DNA of 64,000 nucleotides from Cordylochernes scorpioides (GCA_030710605.1 CP092886.1:49530390-49594389), one strand, 5' to 3'. Counted from the first letter of the stretch, positions 43,635 through 55,640 are shown. Program-made: numbers and translations. The notes: a model not told the origin generated them from the sequence alone.

Positions 43635-43800
43635 CCTGCACCACATTAACGAGGACCAACAGTCCAAAAGGCGTACATGGTTTTCTTGATTTATCAAGAA
43701 AATAAGTTGACCAGATATTATGGAATAACCTAAATCAACGGTTAGTTCATTTTCTTTCTAGTGGAATGCGCTCTACCCTTTAAAACCTCATGTGAATATG
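43635..43800 (+). mobile_element. Decayed hammerhead-family copy
   Basis: In ribozyme sense: CCACATTAACGAGGACCAAC, AGTCC, then CTTGATTTATCAAG, GACCAGATATTATGG, and CTAGTGGAATGCGCTC. Stem II is GGAC/GTCC around the conserved CAACA loop, so both strands changed together relative to other copies. The catalytic words are mutated (TTAACGAG, CCAAAAG), so no activity is expected. Confidence 0.65.
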
Positions 43801-44096
43801 CATTCTTCAATTCTTAATTGAAACATATTTTTAACGATACTTCCCGCCCTCCTTATAAATTATATTCTTCAAAATATGTATTGATAATACATTTGACGAA
43901 GAGAAGTTTCGCCACATATTAATATTGATACTCGAGTTATAAATTTATAAATATTTCCTCTATTTGAAAGGAAAATTAATTAAAAAGAAATATATTTTTT
44001 TTTATCTTTCGTCTACCAGACCACGAGGAGTGACACTATGGCAGTCAAGGTGACGTCGAACTGCTACGATCAATTGATTTGCCGTGCGTGACGTTC

Positions 44097-44250
44097 TCAG
44101 AAGGCTCTTCCCAAGTCTATCGATGACTTAAATCTTCTAATTTTGCTCAGCGCTGTCACGTACCGTTGAAAGCTGCGGTCAAACAAGTGGAAAGTAGCTT
44201 TGATTACATTTGAGCAAATCTCAGGCGTCAAATTGACAGCACCGCACACA
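44097..44250 (-). CDS. Candidate exon, function unknown
   Basis: On the minus strand the acceptor ACCCACTCTCCAG precedes a block open for 51 codons to a TGA: VCGAVNLTPEICSNV.., ATFHLFDRSFQRYVTALSKI. The block is GC-rich relative to its surroundings and unique in the window. A second minus-strand frame (LGKSLLRTSRTANQLIVAVR) overlaps downstream, so the true frame is uncertain. No family recognised. Confidence 0.25.
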
Positions 44251-44826
44251 CTGGAGAGTGGGTTTTCTTTACATCCTGTGCCAGGTCATCACGAACATCT
44301 CGAGTGAACAGAATAACTATATTTCCAGTTAAGGCTTTCAAAGAAAATTTTTATTCTGCAAATAATATATTAATTAAAAGCTAATTTCAAATTTTTAATA
44401 GAATTATGAGATCGTATCAAAATTAAACTCCCGAAAATAGATATTTTAAAATTTGAAGAGAAAATAGCAATTTTCTAGAAATTTTCATTTGGATAGTTAA
44501 TTGAAGGTCTTAGGTTTATTAATTAAAAATAACAATTATCAAATTCAATTTCAATTTAAAATTTACGTTGATTTTCCTATAGAAAGTAGAGAAAGTTCAT
44601 TTCATTTGTATTTAATGAATTTACAATTCAATTTGGGATTTCCATTTCATTATGTTGATAATATATCGTCTGTTAAGACGATCTTTTCTTCACCTTATCT
44701 GCTTCTGAAACTCTCTTGGGGAAAGGCTTCTCCAAAGAAATGGAACTGGGAATGTCGAACAAGTGTTCCGTACTCTTCCACGAAATTGTTTATAATATAA
44801 GAAAGACAAATATATGTATATATATA
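44251..44826. other. AT-rich sequence, no gene seen
   Basis: A 99-codon frame (44501-44800) lacks motifs. It ends in (TA)n where the next LTR element is inserted. Confidence 0.35.
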
Positions 44827-45406
44827 TGTAGTATATTTCGAGTAATATAGTTCACAGCCTTATTCTAATATTTGTTATAACACCATACCTATGTAAAAAT
44901 ATGTATCAAACTTGGAATAATAGAAGTGACAAATAAAACAAAAGGAGTAGAGGTAGTCCAGACGACAAAGGCCAGACATGATAAACAACCCGGCGCCTAA
45001 CAGGTGTTTATGATAATGAGTTCATTCCCCCGTCAGCAGGTGGCCGAACAGGTGGCCAGACATAATTAATAACCCAGCGCTTGACAGGTGGCGTGATTTT
45101 ATGGGAGCCAATCAGAACTCGCCGCCATCTGCGAGCGTCTCATATAAAAGCCCCCCAAGATTGGGACAAAGTTGTTCAGTTAGTTGTTTTCAGAGCCACG
45201 CCGTTATACGGTCGGGTCTCTCACCCCTATCCGCGATGTAGGCATCCGCGGCGCCCGTAGTTCGACTTGCCTTCGTCCGTGGTCTACCTCTTCCTCTTGG
45301 AGTTACCATCTAGACCTGCCTCTGTCTCTTGCTGTCCCAGTGCGGGAATTCCATCACACACCCGCAACCACGACTGCCCAGTACATTCCACGTCGGGATT
45401 ACTACA
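44827..45406 (+). repeat. 5' LTR of LTR-B
   Basis: TATA box TATAAAA at 45141 followed by TTGTTCAGTTAGTTGTTTTCAG-like start region (45172-45192). Differs from the 3' LTR by only a few bases (for example ACATGATAA against ACGTGATAA, and an extra C). Confidence 0.88.
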
Positions 45407-45427
45407 GAACCCGTTAAAGTCGACAGG

Positions 45428-45685
45428 ATGACTGAGGACAGCAGCATGCAGAGGATGACGGAGGTCGAAGAAGAATACGTCGCGGATGCCCTCACCAACA
45501 TGCAACCCCACTGCGACGACCTAGTAGGCCGCCTGGCAGACGCCATGCGGGGACAAGCCGTGACTAGTGCGGACGAGGCCATTATCTCCTCTTTCGACGG
45601 ATCACACGCAACAAGCAGCCTTTTTCCATACAGCCATCTCCAGAGATCAACTCCAGCCAGCATCAGCCATTTCAAGGTACTTTAA
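45428..45685 (+). CDS. Gag-like stub of LTR-B
   Basis: An ATG just after the leader opens an 85-residue acidic frame (MTEDSSMQRMTEVEEEYVAD, RLADAMRGQAVTSADEAI, ISSFDGSHATSSLF). SSFDGSHATSSLF lines up with the aromatic-DGS..A..FF motif in the LTR-A gag, so both derive from one gag lineage. The frame ends before the rest of a capsid or any zinc knuckle. It may be kept because it overlaps packaging signals; this is inference. Confidence 0.45.
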   Translation: MTEDSSMQRMTEVEEEYVADALTNMQPHCDDLVGRLADAMRGQAVTSADEAIISSFDGSHATSSLFPYSHLQRSTPASISHFKVL

Positions 45686-48683
45686 ACTTTGTTTCTGACA
45701 TTTTCCCCATAAATTTTATATTTTCACTTTAAGCATTTTAAAATCAATTATAACCTTTTTTATAACATTTTTATTCAAATTTTAAAATTTTCACACTCTC
45801 ATTTATCATTTTTACTTTATTTTAATCAAATTATAAATTTTAATTCATCATTTTCAATTTTATTATTAAAAATATTCAATCACGCATTTTTGCCAATTTA
45901 TTAATCTTACATTCCTTTCTTAAATTTACTTAAAATGGCATTATCCAAATATGCAACTTTCAATTTTACATAAAAAATCATATTATATTTTAATTATTAG
46001 AATCATATTTTCTAAACTTATTTGTGTTTTTTTTAATACCTTATTTATAGCCATAATATTAATAATTAAATTTATTACGCTCTTTATTTTTGACCTATTA
46101 CTATTTCAATTGATATTTCTCAATATTTAAAAGTTTTAAAAACTAGTCCTAGATTTGTATTTTTATGAATATCAATTTTAAATTATCTCATCTCATAATG
46201 TGCCTCCCATTTTTCCCACAATTAAAATACAACTATAAATTACAATATTATAATGAAGAGCTCCCCATCATCTCTAAAATCGATCCTGTATATGAGACCA
46301 AAGGAAAACGTCGTCTTGGCCTCCGTAAATGGACAATTAAATCCCCAAAACGGCGTCCATCGCCACGACAATATTCCAGTCTTCATCCCAACGACAAACA
46401 AATCAAGGACACACTGAACTCCCCCCTAATTTGCTTTTTTTTCTACTTCGTCTTCCCTTACCTACTTCTAAAGGGTTGTAATGACTTTTGTATCCACCAT
46501 TAGCAGCCTGTCAATCATTTAATTATAGAGCCACATTACCTCCCCGTAGGCTAAACTGAAGGACAATCATTAATCTTGCACCTACACCTAGACATTGTGT
46601 GTAAATATGTTCCCTTTTTTCAGGAACGAATATTTTGGTTTTCTTTTAACTTTTCTCCCATTACCTACCTCTCCTTCGATCTTCACGCCTTTGCCCATCT
46701 GATCTAATGCTACTTACAGAGCATCTTGAGATTGCTGAACCCTGAAAACAATACTTCGCTTCTAAGCTCGTATTGCAGGGCAGGACTCCTGAGATGTTCT
46801 TTGCAGAAACCAATTCAGACCTTCTTCCTTTATTCCTCACTGCGTCACTACCTATCGCAAACCTTTTGCTAAAGTCAATTTTCTTTTATATTTTAATTTC
46901 ACTTTTATTACTTCTACTTCTCCTCCTTCCTATATTACATCCCTGAAACTATGTTGTAAATACTTAAGGCACTTTAAATAACAAAAAACTGTAAATAGTA
47001 TACCAACTTTCCCAAATATTTACTTTCGCTATTGTGTGTGTTTACTTTAAATTTATCCTTCCTATGCACTCCTCTTATATATTTTTTGTAATTTTATAAT
47101 ATTATATCAGTGTGTCACCACTACTCCCCTTTATCTTTATTTTATTCTAGTAACTAATTTGTGTCCCAAATTATTTCCCATTTAATAGGTTTGCTAACTT
47201 TTCTCTCATTTATTTGTAAATAGACTTACAGTTTTACTAGTTTTGTGGTGTTGGACTTTGTTTTTTAACTTACAGATGTAGATAAAACATTTCAATATTA
47301 ATCGATAATATCATTTTGTTTGTTAACCATCAACATTAATGCCATTAACTACCAATCAATCCTTTATATAGTATTACCTTTAATATGTTTATTTAATTTT
47401 AATTTTCTTTCTCTCATCATGTTTAGACTTAGCATTTTACAACTTCAACTATTTTAGACACCATTTAAAAAAAACTACACCTAACAATATTTATAAAATT
47501 TCTTAAACAGGTAAAACATTTATCATTTTATTTTTCTTAATAGATTTTCAAAATGTTATTTTTGACGCTTCCCTTACAACCTCTAACTCTATCCCATGAA
47601 CCTTTCCTCCCAACTTTTTACAGCCATCAAGAGATTATTGTTCGTCAGCCATTTTCTTTTTTTTTTATTGATTAAACTAACTAGAAAACCCTTCCTCGCT
47701 GTACATTTCCCAACAGTGAGCTCAGGAGACCCAGTTAGGTTTTATTTTTTTCTCTCATCGTCCGGCTCATCATTTTTTCATCTTTCAACTTTTTTTTCAC
47801 CACACAAGCCGGACACAATCAAAATTGACAGCAATAATTCTCTTACATCCACCTCCCCTTTTCCGCATCCTTCAAACCTCCAACTACCTTCCAAGGGATT
47901 CCAGTTCGCCGAACATTTTTATTTTTTTTCATTGATTAATCCGACTGGAACAATCCTTCCTCGCTATACCATTCCCGATAATGAGTTCAGGATATCCAGC
48001 GCGATATATATTTTTTTTCTCATCGCCCGACGCATCATATCAATTCATCATTTTTTCAACTTTTCACTTTTTTTTCACAATTCAACCGGGCACAATCATT
48101 ATGGACAACAGGGATCCCTCTTACCTCTACCTCTCCCCTTTACCTCCATCAATCTTCCCACCTCTTTTCGCTGTCTGAGCTAATGATGCAGACGGAATAT
48201 CTTAGGCCTTCTGTTAATGAAAACAATGCCTCACTTAAACAAGTTCGCATTGCATTGCAGGATGCTTGGGATACTACTTTTGCAGAAACATGCTCAGATA
48301 CCCCCTTTCCCTTTTTCAACCTTAGCGTCACATTATAAGTTCAGTCAATCAACTAACTTCATTTTTTTTCTCTCATCTTTAATGCAATAAGATATTATTT
48401 TCCTTGTACGATTCATTTTACCATATTCACCATTTTGTATTGTATACTTTCCCTTAATCTTGTATCACTCATTTTGTGCGTTTTTATTTTTATAACCTTA
48501 AATTTTATTTCACTGATACACCACCCTTACAACATCTTTCTCTGTTTAACTTGTAACTTTATAATAATTTTAACTAATTTGTATACAAATTATTTATTCT
48601 ATTTTTTTTATAATAGGTTTGTTAGGTTATCATTCTTTACATGTCATTCCCCCAACCAAACCTTCATCACCGGGGACACATTC
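45686..48683 (+). other. Noncoding pyrimidine-rich interior of LTR-B
   Basis: Long T/C-rich DNA without real coding signal. It contains diverged internal duplications: about 47690-47830 against 47950-48090 (CCTCGCTGTACATTTCC, TTTTTTTCACCAC), and 46690-46810 against 48185-48300 (GTATTGCAGG.C / TTTGCAGAAAC). A 195-codon frame at 47596-48183 is rich in F, S, L and P because of the pyrimidine bias and spans the duplication, so it is not called a gene. Confidence 0.55.
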
Positions 48684-49264
48684 TGTAGTATATTTCGAGT
48701 AATATAGTTCACAGCCTTATTCTAATATTTGTTATAACACCATACCTATGTAAAAATATGTATCAAACTTGGAATAATAGAAGTGACAAATAAAACAAAA
48801 GGAGTAGAGGTAGTCCAGACGACAAAGGCCAGACGTGATAAACAACCCGGCGCCTAACAGGTGTTTATGATAATGAGTTCATTCCCCCCGTCAGCAGGTG
48901 GCCGAACAGGTGGCCAGACATAATTAATAACCCAGCGCTTGACAGGTGGCGTGATTTTATGGGAGCCAATCAGAACTCGCCGCCATCTGCGAGCGTCTCA
49001 TATAAAAGCCCCCCAAGATTGGGACAAAGTTGTTCAGTTAGTTGTTTTCAGAGCCACGCCGTTATACGGTCGGGTCTCTCACCCCTATCCGCGATGTAGG
49101 CATCCGCGGCGCCCGTAGTTCGACTTGCCTTCGTCCGTGGTCTACCTCTTCCTCTTGGAGTTACCATCTAGACCTGCCTCTGTCTCTTGCTGTCCCAGTG
49201 CGGGAATTCCATCACACACCCGCAACCACGACTGCCCAGTACATTCCACGTCGGGATTACTACA
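48684..49264 (+). repeat. 3' LTR of LTR-B
   Basis: Preceded by CACCGGGGACACATTC, a weak polypurine tract. Followed directly by TATAT. Confidence 0.88.
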
Positions 49265-49400
49265 TATATTAAAAGGCTTATTTTGGATTTAAAATAAAAT
49301 AAAACATTTATTTATGACAAAATGCCAATATTCCAATAGGCTATACGCCTAACTTTGTCAGGGCTTTTCTTGTTTTCAAACTGTTTTGATTGATCACGCG
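49265..49400 (+). repeat. Half of a palindromic-P-like element
   Basis: AAAGGCTTATTTTGGATTTA, CAATATTCCAATAGG and CGCCTAACTTTGTCAGGG parallel the arm of family P (GGCATATATTGGATTTAATA .. CCTTTATCAAGGCATT) at low identity. Only one arm is evident. Confidence 0.4.
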
Positions 49401-49539
49401 ATGCCTTCACGCGACGATATATAAAATATATTCACAACAAAATTGGGCTAAAATTTAAAATATATACACACAAATGTAAATAAACTATGAAAATAAATAA
49501 TAATATGAGTCCTAATAAGTATAATATATATATATTAAA

Positions 49540-49575
49540 AATAAAGGAAGCATTTATAATTTAATTCTATTGTTT

Positions 49576-49622
<47 letters not shown>
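49540..49622. repeat. Hammerhead-family end stubs and long (TA)n
   Basis: ATTAAAAATAAAGGAAGCAT (family head) is followed after a few bases by CTATTGTTTTTTCATATA (family tail, inverted), then (AT)n of about 40 bp. The body with the ribozyme is missing, so this looks like an internally deleted copy. Confidence 0.55.
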
Positions 49623-49627
<5 letters not shown>

Positions 49628-50939
49628 TAAGACTTATTTTGGAAATCAATAAAAGCTCTATTAATCCAATATTCCGATCGATCAATCTGGACTCAATAGA
49701 CAACTGGTACATATTGCCTTCTATTTTGACGCACGCACAAGAGGTAGAAATATTTTATCTCAAATAAATAATTCAAAATATTTCCTTTTCGTATGAATAT
49801 TCACACAATTATGGATTGCTCTATTTACAATAATATTAGTATATTTGTGTTTTTTTTAAGTGTGAAAAGTTATCTCTTTCTTTAAAAAATGACTAAACTG
49901 ATTCAAATACGCAGATCTCCCATCAGGGAATGCATCGCTTTAGATAATTCTGATAAGTGTCCAACCCCTGTATTGAAGCTATGACCCATCCCATGGATGG
50001 CTACGATTTCTTAATATCAGATGAGTGGAGGTATGCTATCAACCAAATCTCCGTATCAGCTGTTTTAACTGACGATGATAATTTTATGCAATAATCAAAG
50101 AAAATGGTTTTGCACATGATCATCAATACCCTGAAAATTGCAACTAAAGAATAGTTTGATTTTATTTTAAATAATATTATTTAGGTGAATATATAAATAA
50201 ATTCATAAAATCCTTTGAATAATTTCAAATATTAGATGATAGATAGGGATAGGATTATGATACTTCTCTTTCTGTAAGTAGAAAAACATTTAAATAATAT
50301 TTTTCATCTTTTACTCTATTCCACCTTAAAGCTAAAGTCCTTAAAGCCTTAAAGCGATGCCAATTCGCCTTCCACGATGAAAGAATAACGAGTATTTATT
50401 TAAACACGAAGATTACTTACGTATTCATGTTAGCAATTACCATATTTTGTTAACAATCTAGCTTAATTCTGAATAAATATATTTCAACCAAATAAAAATA
50501 GTTTAAACCAAAATTTAAATGAATTTAGTAATTATATATATATAGCCAAGTTATATACAAACCATTTGAACAGGACGTTCCCGTAAATGTTGAGCGCTGA
50601 AATATAAAGTGAAGCCAGAACTCTGATAATCATTCAGACTGTCAAATTAAAGCCAAAAATGATTTCCTCTTTGACCTGACGGCTGCTCTGATTGTACCGA
50701 GATAAATCTTGTTTCCTGTTCTATTGGTACGCGCAGGTATAATGTTAGGATATTAGGATGAGAGCGTCCTGAATTTACCAAAGTTTACTTTTTTATTCAA
50801 ACCTCTCTACAATTTTAGCTACCCCTCTTGTTGTACCTTTAGTATATTTATTTTAAAAAGGCTACATCTCCCGTCAGAATAGATACAAACACTATAACCT
50901 ATCTATTGAATATCTATTAAACACACCTAGCTCAAACTA
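49623..50939. other. AT-rich DNA, no gene seen
   Basis: A GC-richer patch at about 50570-50760 is unassigned. Otherwise nothing recognised. Confidence 0.35.
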
Positions 50940-51110
50940 ACTGACTCGGGTCGATGACAAAGCCATATCACCAGCTTTGGCTATATATATATTAGAAATA
51001 TATTTTGAAACCATGGTTATTGGTAGGACTTTGTTCTAAATTGACAAAACTGGTGTTGTGGCTCATTCCTCGATCTGAGTCCGAGCATTCTGCTCAGAGA
51101 AGACCGAAAG
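50940..51110. repeat. Repeat R3, inverted pair
   Basis: GACTCGGGTCGATGACAAAG, CCATATCACCAG at the left and the complementary form (CTGGTGTTGTGGCTCATTCC, CGATCTGAGTCC) at the right form a foldback. The same module occurs at 7876-7920. Confidence 0.55.
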
Positions 51111-51389
51111 ATTCACCATTTTAATGTACATAGTGCATTTATCACACCAAATATTTACAGAGGTCAGGATCTGAACAAGAATAAGTTTTGAATTAAAAAT
51201 GAATAATGCTGAAAGTTAAAATTTCCTTTTGTTTAAATAAATTCACAACCTTCGAGCAAGCTCTTTTTAACAATAACTTTGTATGTTTTTCCATCTCTTT
51301 TATCTATATCAATTTTTTTAAATTATTGAAATATATATAAAAACACAAAAGGTAGGTGTTCTACTTTAAAATTAATATACATATATATA

Positions 51390-52357
51390 TCTTCTTATAT
51401 ATAAAAGTCAATGTCTCTTTCGCGATAAACTCAAAAACTACTGAACCAATTGGTACCAAATTTTTCATGTCGCCTTTTATAAACCGGAGGAAAATATCCG
51501 GCTATATTTTGATTAGTATTTTGGATATTTGTTTTCCTTTGAAGAACCTTTTTTTTACGCGGAGTAAATACGAGGCAAAGTAACAACACCAGGCCAATTA
51601 GGCGACCAATGAGCGTTCTGAATTTTTTTTTTTCAAGTTGCCTGCGTAACCATTTTTGAAATATCTTTTTATAGGAGTGTTACTTTTTTTAGAAAGGTTT
51701 TGAGTATTAAGAGAGAAATTTATATTACTAAGTTACGGTAAGTGCACACAATGCAATTAAAAAAACACTTTACAATATTAGCGTTACTGTATGTAAATAA
51801 TGGCTTTCGTATTTTTTATTAATTTTTGTTCAGACCTTTGTTTTTTTTATCTCTTTAAAAAAATTTGTTTAAAATGCAGTCTCAGTCATTAGCAAACACA
51901 TATGTTTGCCTAGTTTCCATGTGCTCTTTTATTTTTTTACAGAAAAATATTTGCATGCCAGTATTTTGGATTATATTTTTTTATAAACCTATTTCTTCTT
52001 ATTCTTAATGAGAAGATGGGCATCGCAGTCAAGCGCAGTCACTTACTCAACTCAGGCAATTTCAAGGGTTAATGCGCTGGGGCGGGTACCTCGGGGGTTG
52101 GGTGGAAAAGCTGCCATCTATTTAAACCATATTGATTTTGAAACAACTAAATGGATTGCAGAAAATAATTAAATCAAATGCCTAAACACTCATATAATAC
52201 AATTTTTGCCATCACACACACTTTTTGCCTGTGGTTTATGTGTTACTTCTGTATTGCTATTCTATGCAACTTCTACTATTTATTATTGATGTAGTTTCAA
52301 GTATGAAGGAAATTGCACTTGGGGAAATTCTCGGGCGAAGCCGGGTCATTCGTCTAG
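51390..52357 (+). mobile_element. Non-autonomous Helitron, 968 bp
   Basis: Begins TCTTCTTATATATAAAAGTC with AATGTCTCTTTCGCG in the 5' end, inserted after A. Ends with the hairpin CTCGGGCGAAGCCGGG, a short spacer and CTAG followed by T. The interior has AAACTACTGAACCAATTGG-like sequence common to animal Helitrons and no RepHel protein. The 3' hairpin is nearly identical to that of the Helitron ending at 17558. Confidence 0.8.
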
Positions 52358-52663
52358 TGGTTAAATATAATTACTTTATATTTATATACACACATACTAT
52401 TTATTCAATTGATAATAATTGTTCTGTATTACATTAGTTTTCTTTTTTCAAGCTATTGTTTCGATTTACATTTGTTATGGTTGAAAAAAAAATCTTCAAT
52501 CACCAATCAAATTTTTGTTACTACCCTAGATGTTAATGTGGCGTAACGCAATATAGCGCTTTCCTAAATTGTATGCTGAGCCTAAACGATATCTATCTGT
52601 ATCAATAAATAATGTCGTTGTGTGTGCAGATATATGTATCAGAACCACACTTCAAGTACTAAA

Positions 52664-52990
52664 GAAACAAAAGTGGTATGTGGAAGGATGGCCTAAACCG
52701 TTGGTTTTGGACCACTACGACCCTGATTCGATTCCCGCATTGAGCACTTTTTTCTGATAAAATAAAATCTCCGATGGCCCCCGTTCTTGCAAAAGTCCGA
52801 CCCCACCAGCGAGTGCAAGTATCCAAACGAGGCTCTGGCACATTTGTGAGTGCAAAGTCGAACTGCTTTTCACATCTATAGACATGTGGTGCACTTACAG
52901 TAAAAGCAGTCGCCTTCTTCTACCCACCATGATTATCATTACCTGCACCACGTGTACTACGGATAAGCAAACAAAAAAAAAGAAACAAAA
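52664..52990 (+). repeat. tRNA-derived SINE, copy 1
   Basis: The head carries an A-box-like TGGCCTAAACCGTTGG and a B-box-like GATTCGATTCCC 50 bases on. The body has GCAAAAGTCCGACCC, GAGGCTCTGGCACATTTG and CATGTGGTGCACTTACAGTA. It ends with an A-rich tail (CAAACAAAAAAAAAGAAAC). The same body, in reverse, is at 63175-63470. RNA polymerase III transcription from the internal boxes is expected. Confidence 0.8.
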
Positions 52991-53588
52991 TATATCAAAT
53001 TGGATATTTTTATTCAATTTATACAATATGAATATTCCCTAAATTTCAAATTCATATTTAACGCTAAAAATTGAGAACCCTTATTGGATTCAATTATGAT
53101 TTTAAGATATTGAAAATTCATTCTTAAAACGGTCGTTTTATCACATTTTGATCAATTTTAGCGCGACCAGTCCGTAAGAATTTAGTTTGCCAAAATTATC
53201 ATCTATAAAGGTTATTAGTAAATGATGTCTGGTTATATATTCTCATCAGGAATCCTATAGATTATATCTTTATATAGCCACATCTATGGCATCGAGCTGA
53301 AATGACATATTGATCAAATAGGCCCATTGTCCTTACATTGGCATCGTCCGACACAGCCCTCGCACTGATAGATAAGCCATTCATGTACCGGTGATTAGTT
53401 CTTTCTTTTTGACTTTTAAATAACGAATATTCGTTAAATCAAATACAAAATTTATAGTTTGTGAATAAATCGATGTTTACCATCATATTGATTTTGGATA
53501 TTAAATTGAACAACTGTATAATATTTAAAATGTAAAAGAAAATATGTATTTTTCGAGAGAATATATATATTCGGTTTTACAGGGTATA
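52991..53588. other. AT-rich DNA with a small GC-richer patch
   Basis: 53290-53400 is GC-richer and open on the minus strand for about 45 codons (SISARAVSDDANVRTMGLF). Without splice support it is only noted. Confidence 0.3.
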
Positions 53589-54914
53589 CAAGGTGTGTCC
53601 AATAAATAATGAGACTGGTCAAAAATAAAGAAAAAATAGAATGATTAAAAATTGTTTATTAGTATTTTTAAAAATAGTCCCCACGCATCTTTACATAATT
53701 TCCATCTCTTCTCCCATGATTTAAAACATTTAGAAAAGGCATCTTTCGGGATGTTCTTCAAGATCTTTTTCGAAACTGCTATAATGGACTCTCTAGTGTC
53801 AAAACTCCTTCCTTTTAAAGCCATTTTGAGTTTTGGAAAGAGAAAAAAATCATTTGGAGCTAGGTCTGGGGAATAGGGAGGTTGTGTGTTGAAGTATTTG
53901 GATGCCGTGTTTAGCCAAATAAGTCAGTACAGATGTAGCGGTGTGTGGTGGTGCATTATCATGATGGATAATCCAATTTTTGGAACTCCACATTTCACTT
54001 CTTTTCAGACGAATTGATTCACGTACACATCTCATAATGTTTAAATAAGACTCCTTATTGATTGTTTGACCTTCCTCTAGATATTTAAAATGCACAATTC
54101 CCTTTATGTCAAAGAACGTGACCAATAAGACTTTGGGTTTTGACTTGCAGAGTCGGGTTTCTTCGTTCTTGGTTCATCTTTTCCTTTCCACTCCATGGAT
54201 TGGCGTTTTGTTTCCGGGTCATACCCGTAAACTCATGTCTCGTCTCCAGTTATTACTTTTTCCTTCCAATTAGGGTTTTCTTCCACCATTTAAAATATTT
54301 TTTTTTTTGGCAACTTTAAAACCGATTCTCCTTTTTTTGGATTCTGAGCATTTTAGGGACAAATTTTGAAGGTGTCTTCCTTTACTGCAAGTCTTCTTTA
54401 ATTATCGATCCAACTAATGATTTTGTATCCCTGTTTCTTCCTCAATGTCCCGTAACCCTATTCGTGGATTTTCTTTTATCAAATTTGAAATTTGGCTCAC
54501 TTTTCAGGGTTCCTGTGCAGAATTGGACGTCAAACACGCTTCTCATCTTTCACCGATTCCATTCCATTTTTAAATCGTGAAAACCATCTAAATGTGGTGG
54601 GCTTATTTACATTTTCATTTCCAAATGCCAATTTCAACAAATCTAAATTTTCTGAAGCTGATTTCCCAATTTTGTAACAGAATTTTATACAAATTCGTTG
54701 TTCGAATTTTCTATCCATTACAAATTAGAAGTTGTTATGCAAGGCGTTCTTTTTACAAGCTTACAATTTATCGACTGCGCGCGCAATCACGTGATGTGAT
54801 ATACCGCAGTGTAGCTGAAGCTTTCTCTATTTTTTAATAGACTTTAAAAATACATATATCATTTCATTTTTTCTTTGTTTTTGACCGGTCTCATTATTTA
54901 TTGGACACACCTTG
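53589..54914 (-). mobile_element. Full-length dead mariner element, 1326 bp
   Basis: Terminal repeats CAAGGTGTGTCC, AATAAATAATGAGAC, GGTCAAAAATAAAG are mirrored at the right end and flanked by TA on both sides. Length is normal for mariner. The transposase lies on the minus strand and is broken by several frameshifts, so it cannot be made. Confidence 0.93.
53660..54718 (-). pseudogene. Mariner transposase pseudogene
   Basis: From the right: the N-terminal helix-turn-helix region (QRICIKFCYKIGKSASENLD, KPTTFRWFSRFKNGMESVKD) at 54530-54718; a central part with Q..W..K..P near 54180-54240; the catalytic segment VTFFDIKGIVHFKYLEEG with HHDNAPPH at 53940-53970; and a C-terminal tail around 53700-53860. 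Multiple frame changes between these blocks show loss of function. In the intact family the protein binds the terminal repeats and uses a DDD triad for cut-and-paste transposition. Confidence 0.9.
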
Positions 54915-55244
54915 TATTTATAATTTCAAAACGTAACAAAAAAAAAGGCTGACTGGTAGACTGAGCATTGGTTTTTAAATTTATCAATTTGGGTGGAGAA
55001 ATAAGTTGTTGTTGAGAGATTCAGAAGTTTGATTACCAGATGAGATGTGCTAGTACATATATGCTTTAAGAATAAGTTTCCTTACTGTAAACATATAAAA
55101 ATTCACTAAAATCCATTTTATTAGTCTAGAAGTCAAATACTCGTTTTTCATATCTTTAAGTTAAACCCTTGTTTTATAAATCGATCTTATTTATAGAAGT
55201 TGAATATGCCTCTTTAATTGTTATATATATATATATATATTATA
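54915..55244. other. AT-rich sequence, no feature seen
   Basis: Ends in (AT)n (55222-55241) that borders the next hammerhead copy. Confidence 0.4.
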
Positions 55245-55640
55245 AATAAAGGAAGCATATCCTGACCGCGAGCACATGTGCTTTTTAAATGGCAGAGCGC
55301 CATCCAGTGGAGCAAAAATGAACTAAACGTTTATTTAACTTGCTCCGTGATATTTGGCCAACCCAATTTCTTGATTTATCAAGAAAAGCCATCCACGAAC
55401 GCGTTTCGCGCTTTTGGCGCTCGTCAGCGTGAAGCAGGCTGTACCACTGCGACCAAAATGATTTTTGGTCCAAAAGACTTCTTTGAGAAACCAAGAAATG
55501 GGTATTCAAGGCCAAATTTGCGTAAATACGCTTAACACATGAAAAACCAATAGAAAAAAAGTGGGTTAGGCGTTGTTAAAGGCCTTTATTTTTAATATCA
55601 ACACCTCACACAATTTTTTTCCATTGTTTTTTCATATATA
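55245..55640 (-). mobile_element. Hammerhead-family monomer with inverted tail stub
   Basis: Complete monomer (head GGAAGCATATCCTGACCGCG to tail AAAACCAATAGAAAAAAAG) followed by an inverted head/tail piece (TTTATTTTTAATATCAACAC, CCATTGTTTTTTCATATATA). (TA)n at both ends. Mixed features of the two subtypes. Confidence 0.85.
55392..55433 (-). ncRNA. Type I hammerhead ribozyme, one stem I mismatch
   Basis: Core CTGACGA, GCGC-CAAAA-GCGC, GAAA and ACGCGT are intact. Stem I has TTCACG opposite CGTGGA, leaving a wobble/mismatch at one pair. Confidence 0.87.

Larger units (their letters stand above)
44827..49264 (+). mobile_element. LTR retrotransposon LTR-B, pol-less (LARD-like)
   Basis: Two LTRs (580 and 581 bp, almost identical) begin TGTAGTATA and end GATTACTACA, with perfectly inverted termini TGTAGTA/TACTACA. 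They sit within (TA)n on both sides. The leader after the 5' LTR contains GTCGACAGGAT (45419-45429) as in LTR-A. Only a short gag-like frame follows. The remaining 3 kb is noncoding and pyrimidine-rich on the plus strand. Near-identity of the LTRs indicates recent insertion although no enzymes are encoded, so mobilisation in trans is implied. Confidence 0.78.

Noticed and set aside
47596-48183. 195-codon open frame
   Set aside because: It lies in the pyrimidine-rich interior of LTR-B, is dominated by F, S, L and P, spans an internal duplication and shows no domain. It is a composition artefact.
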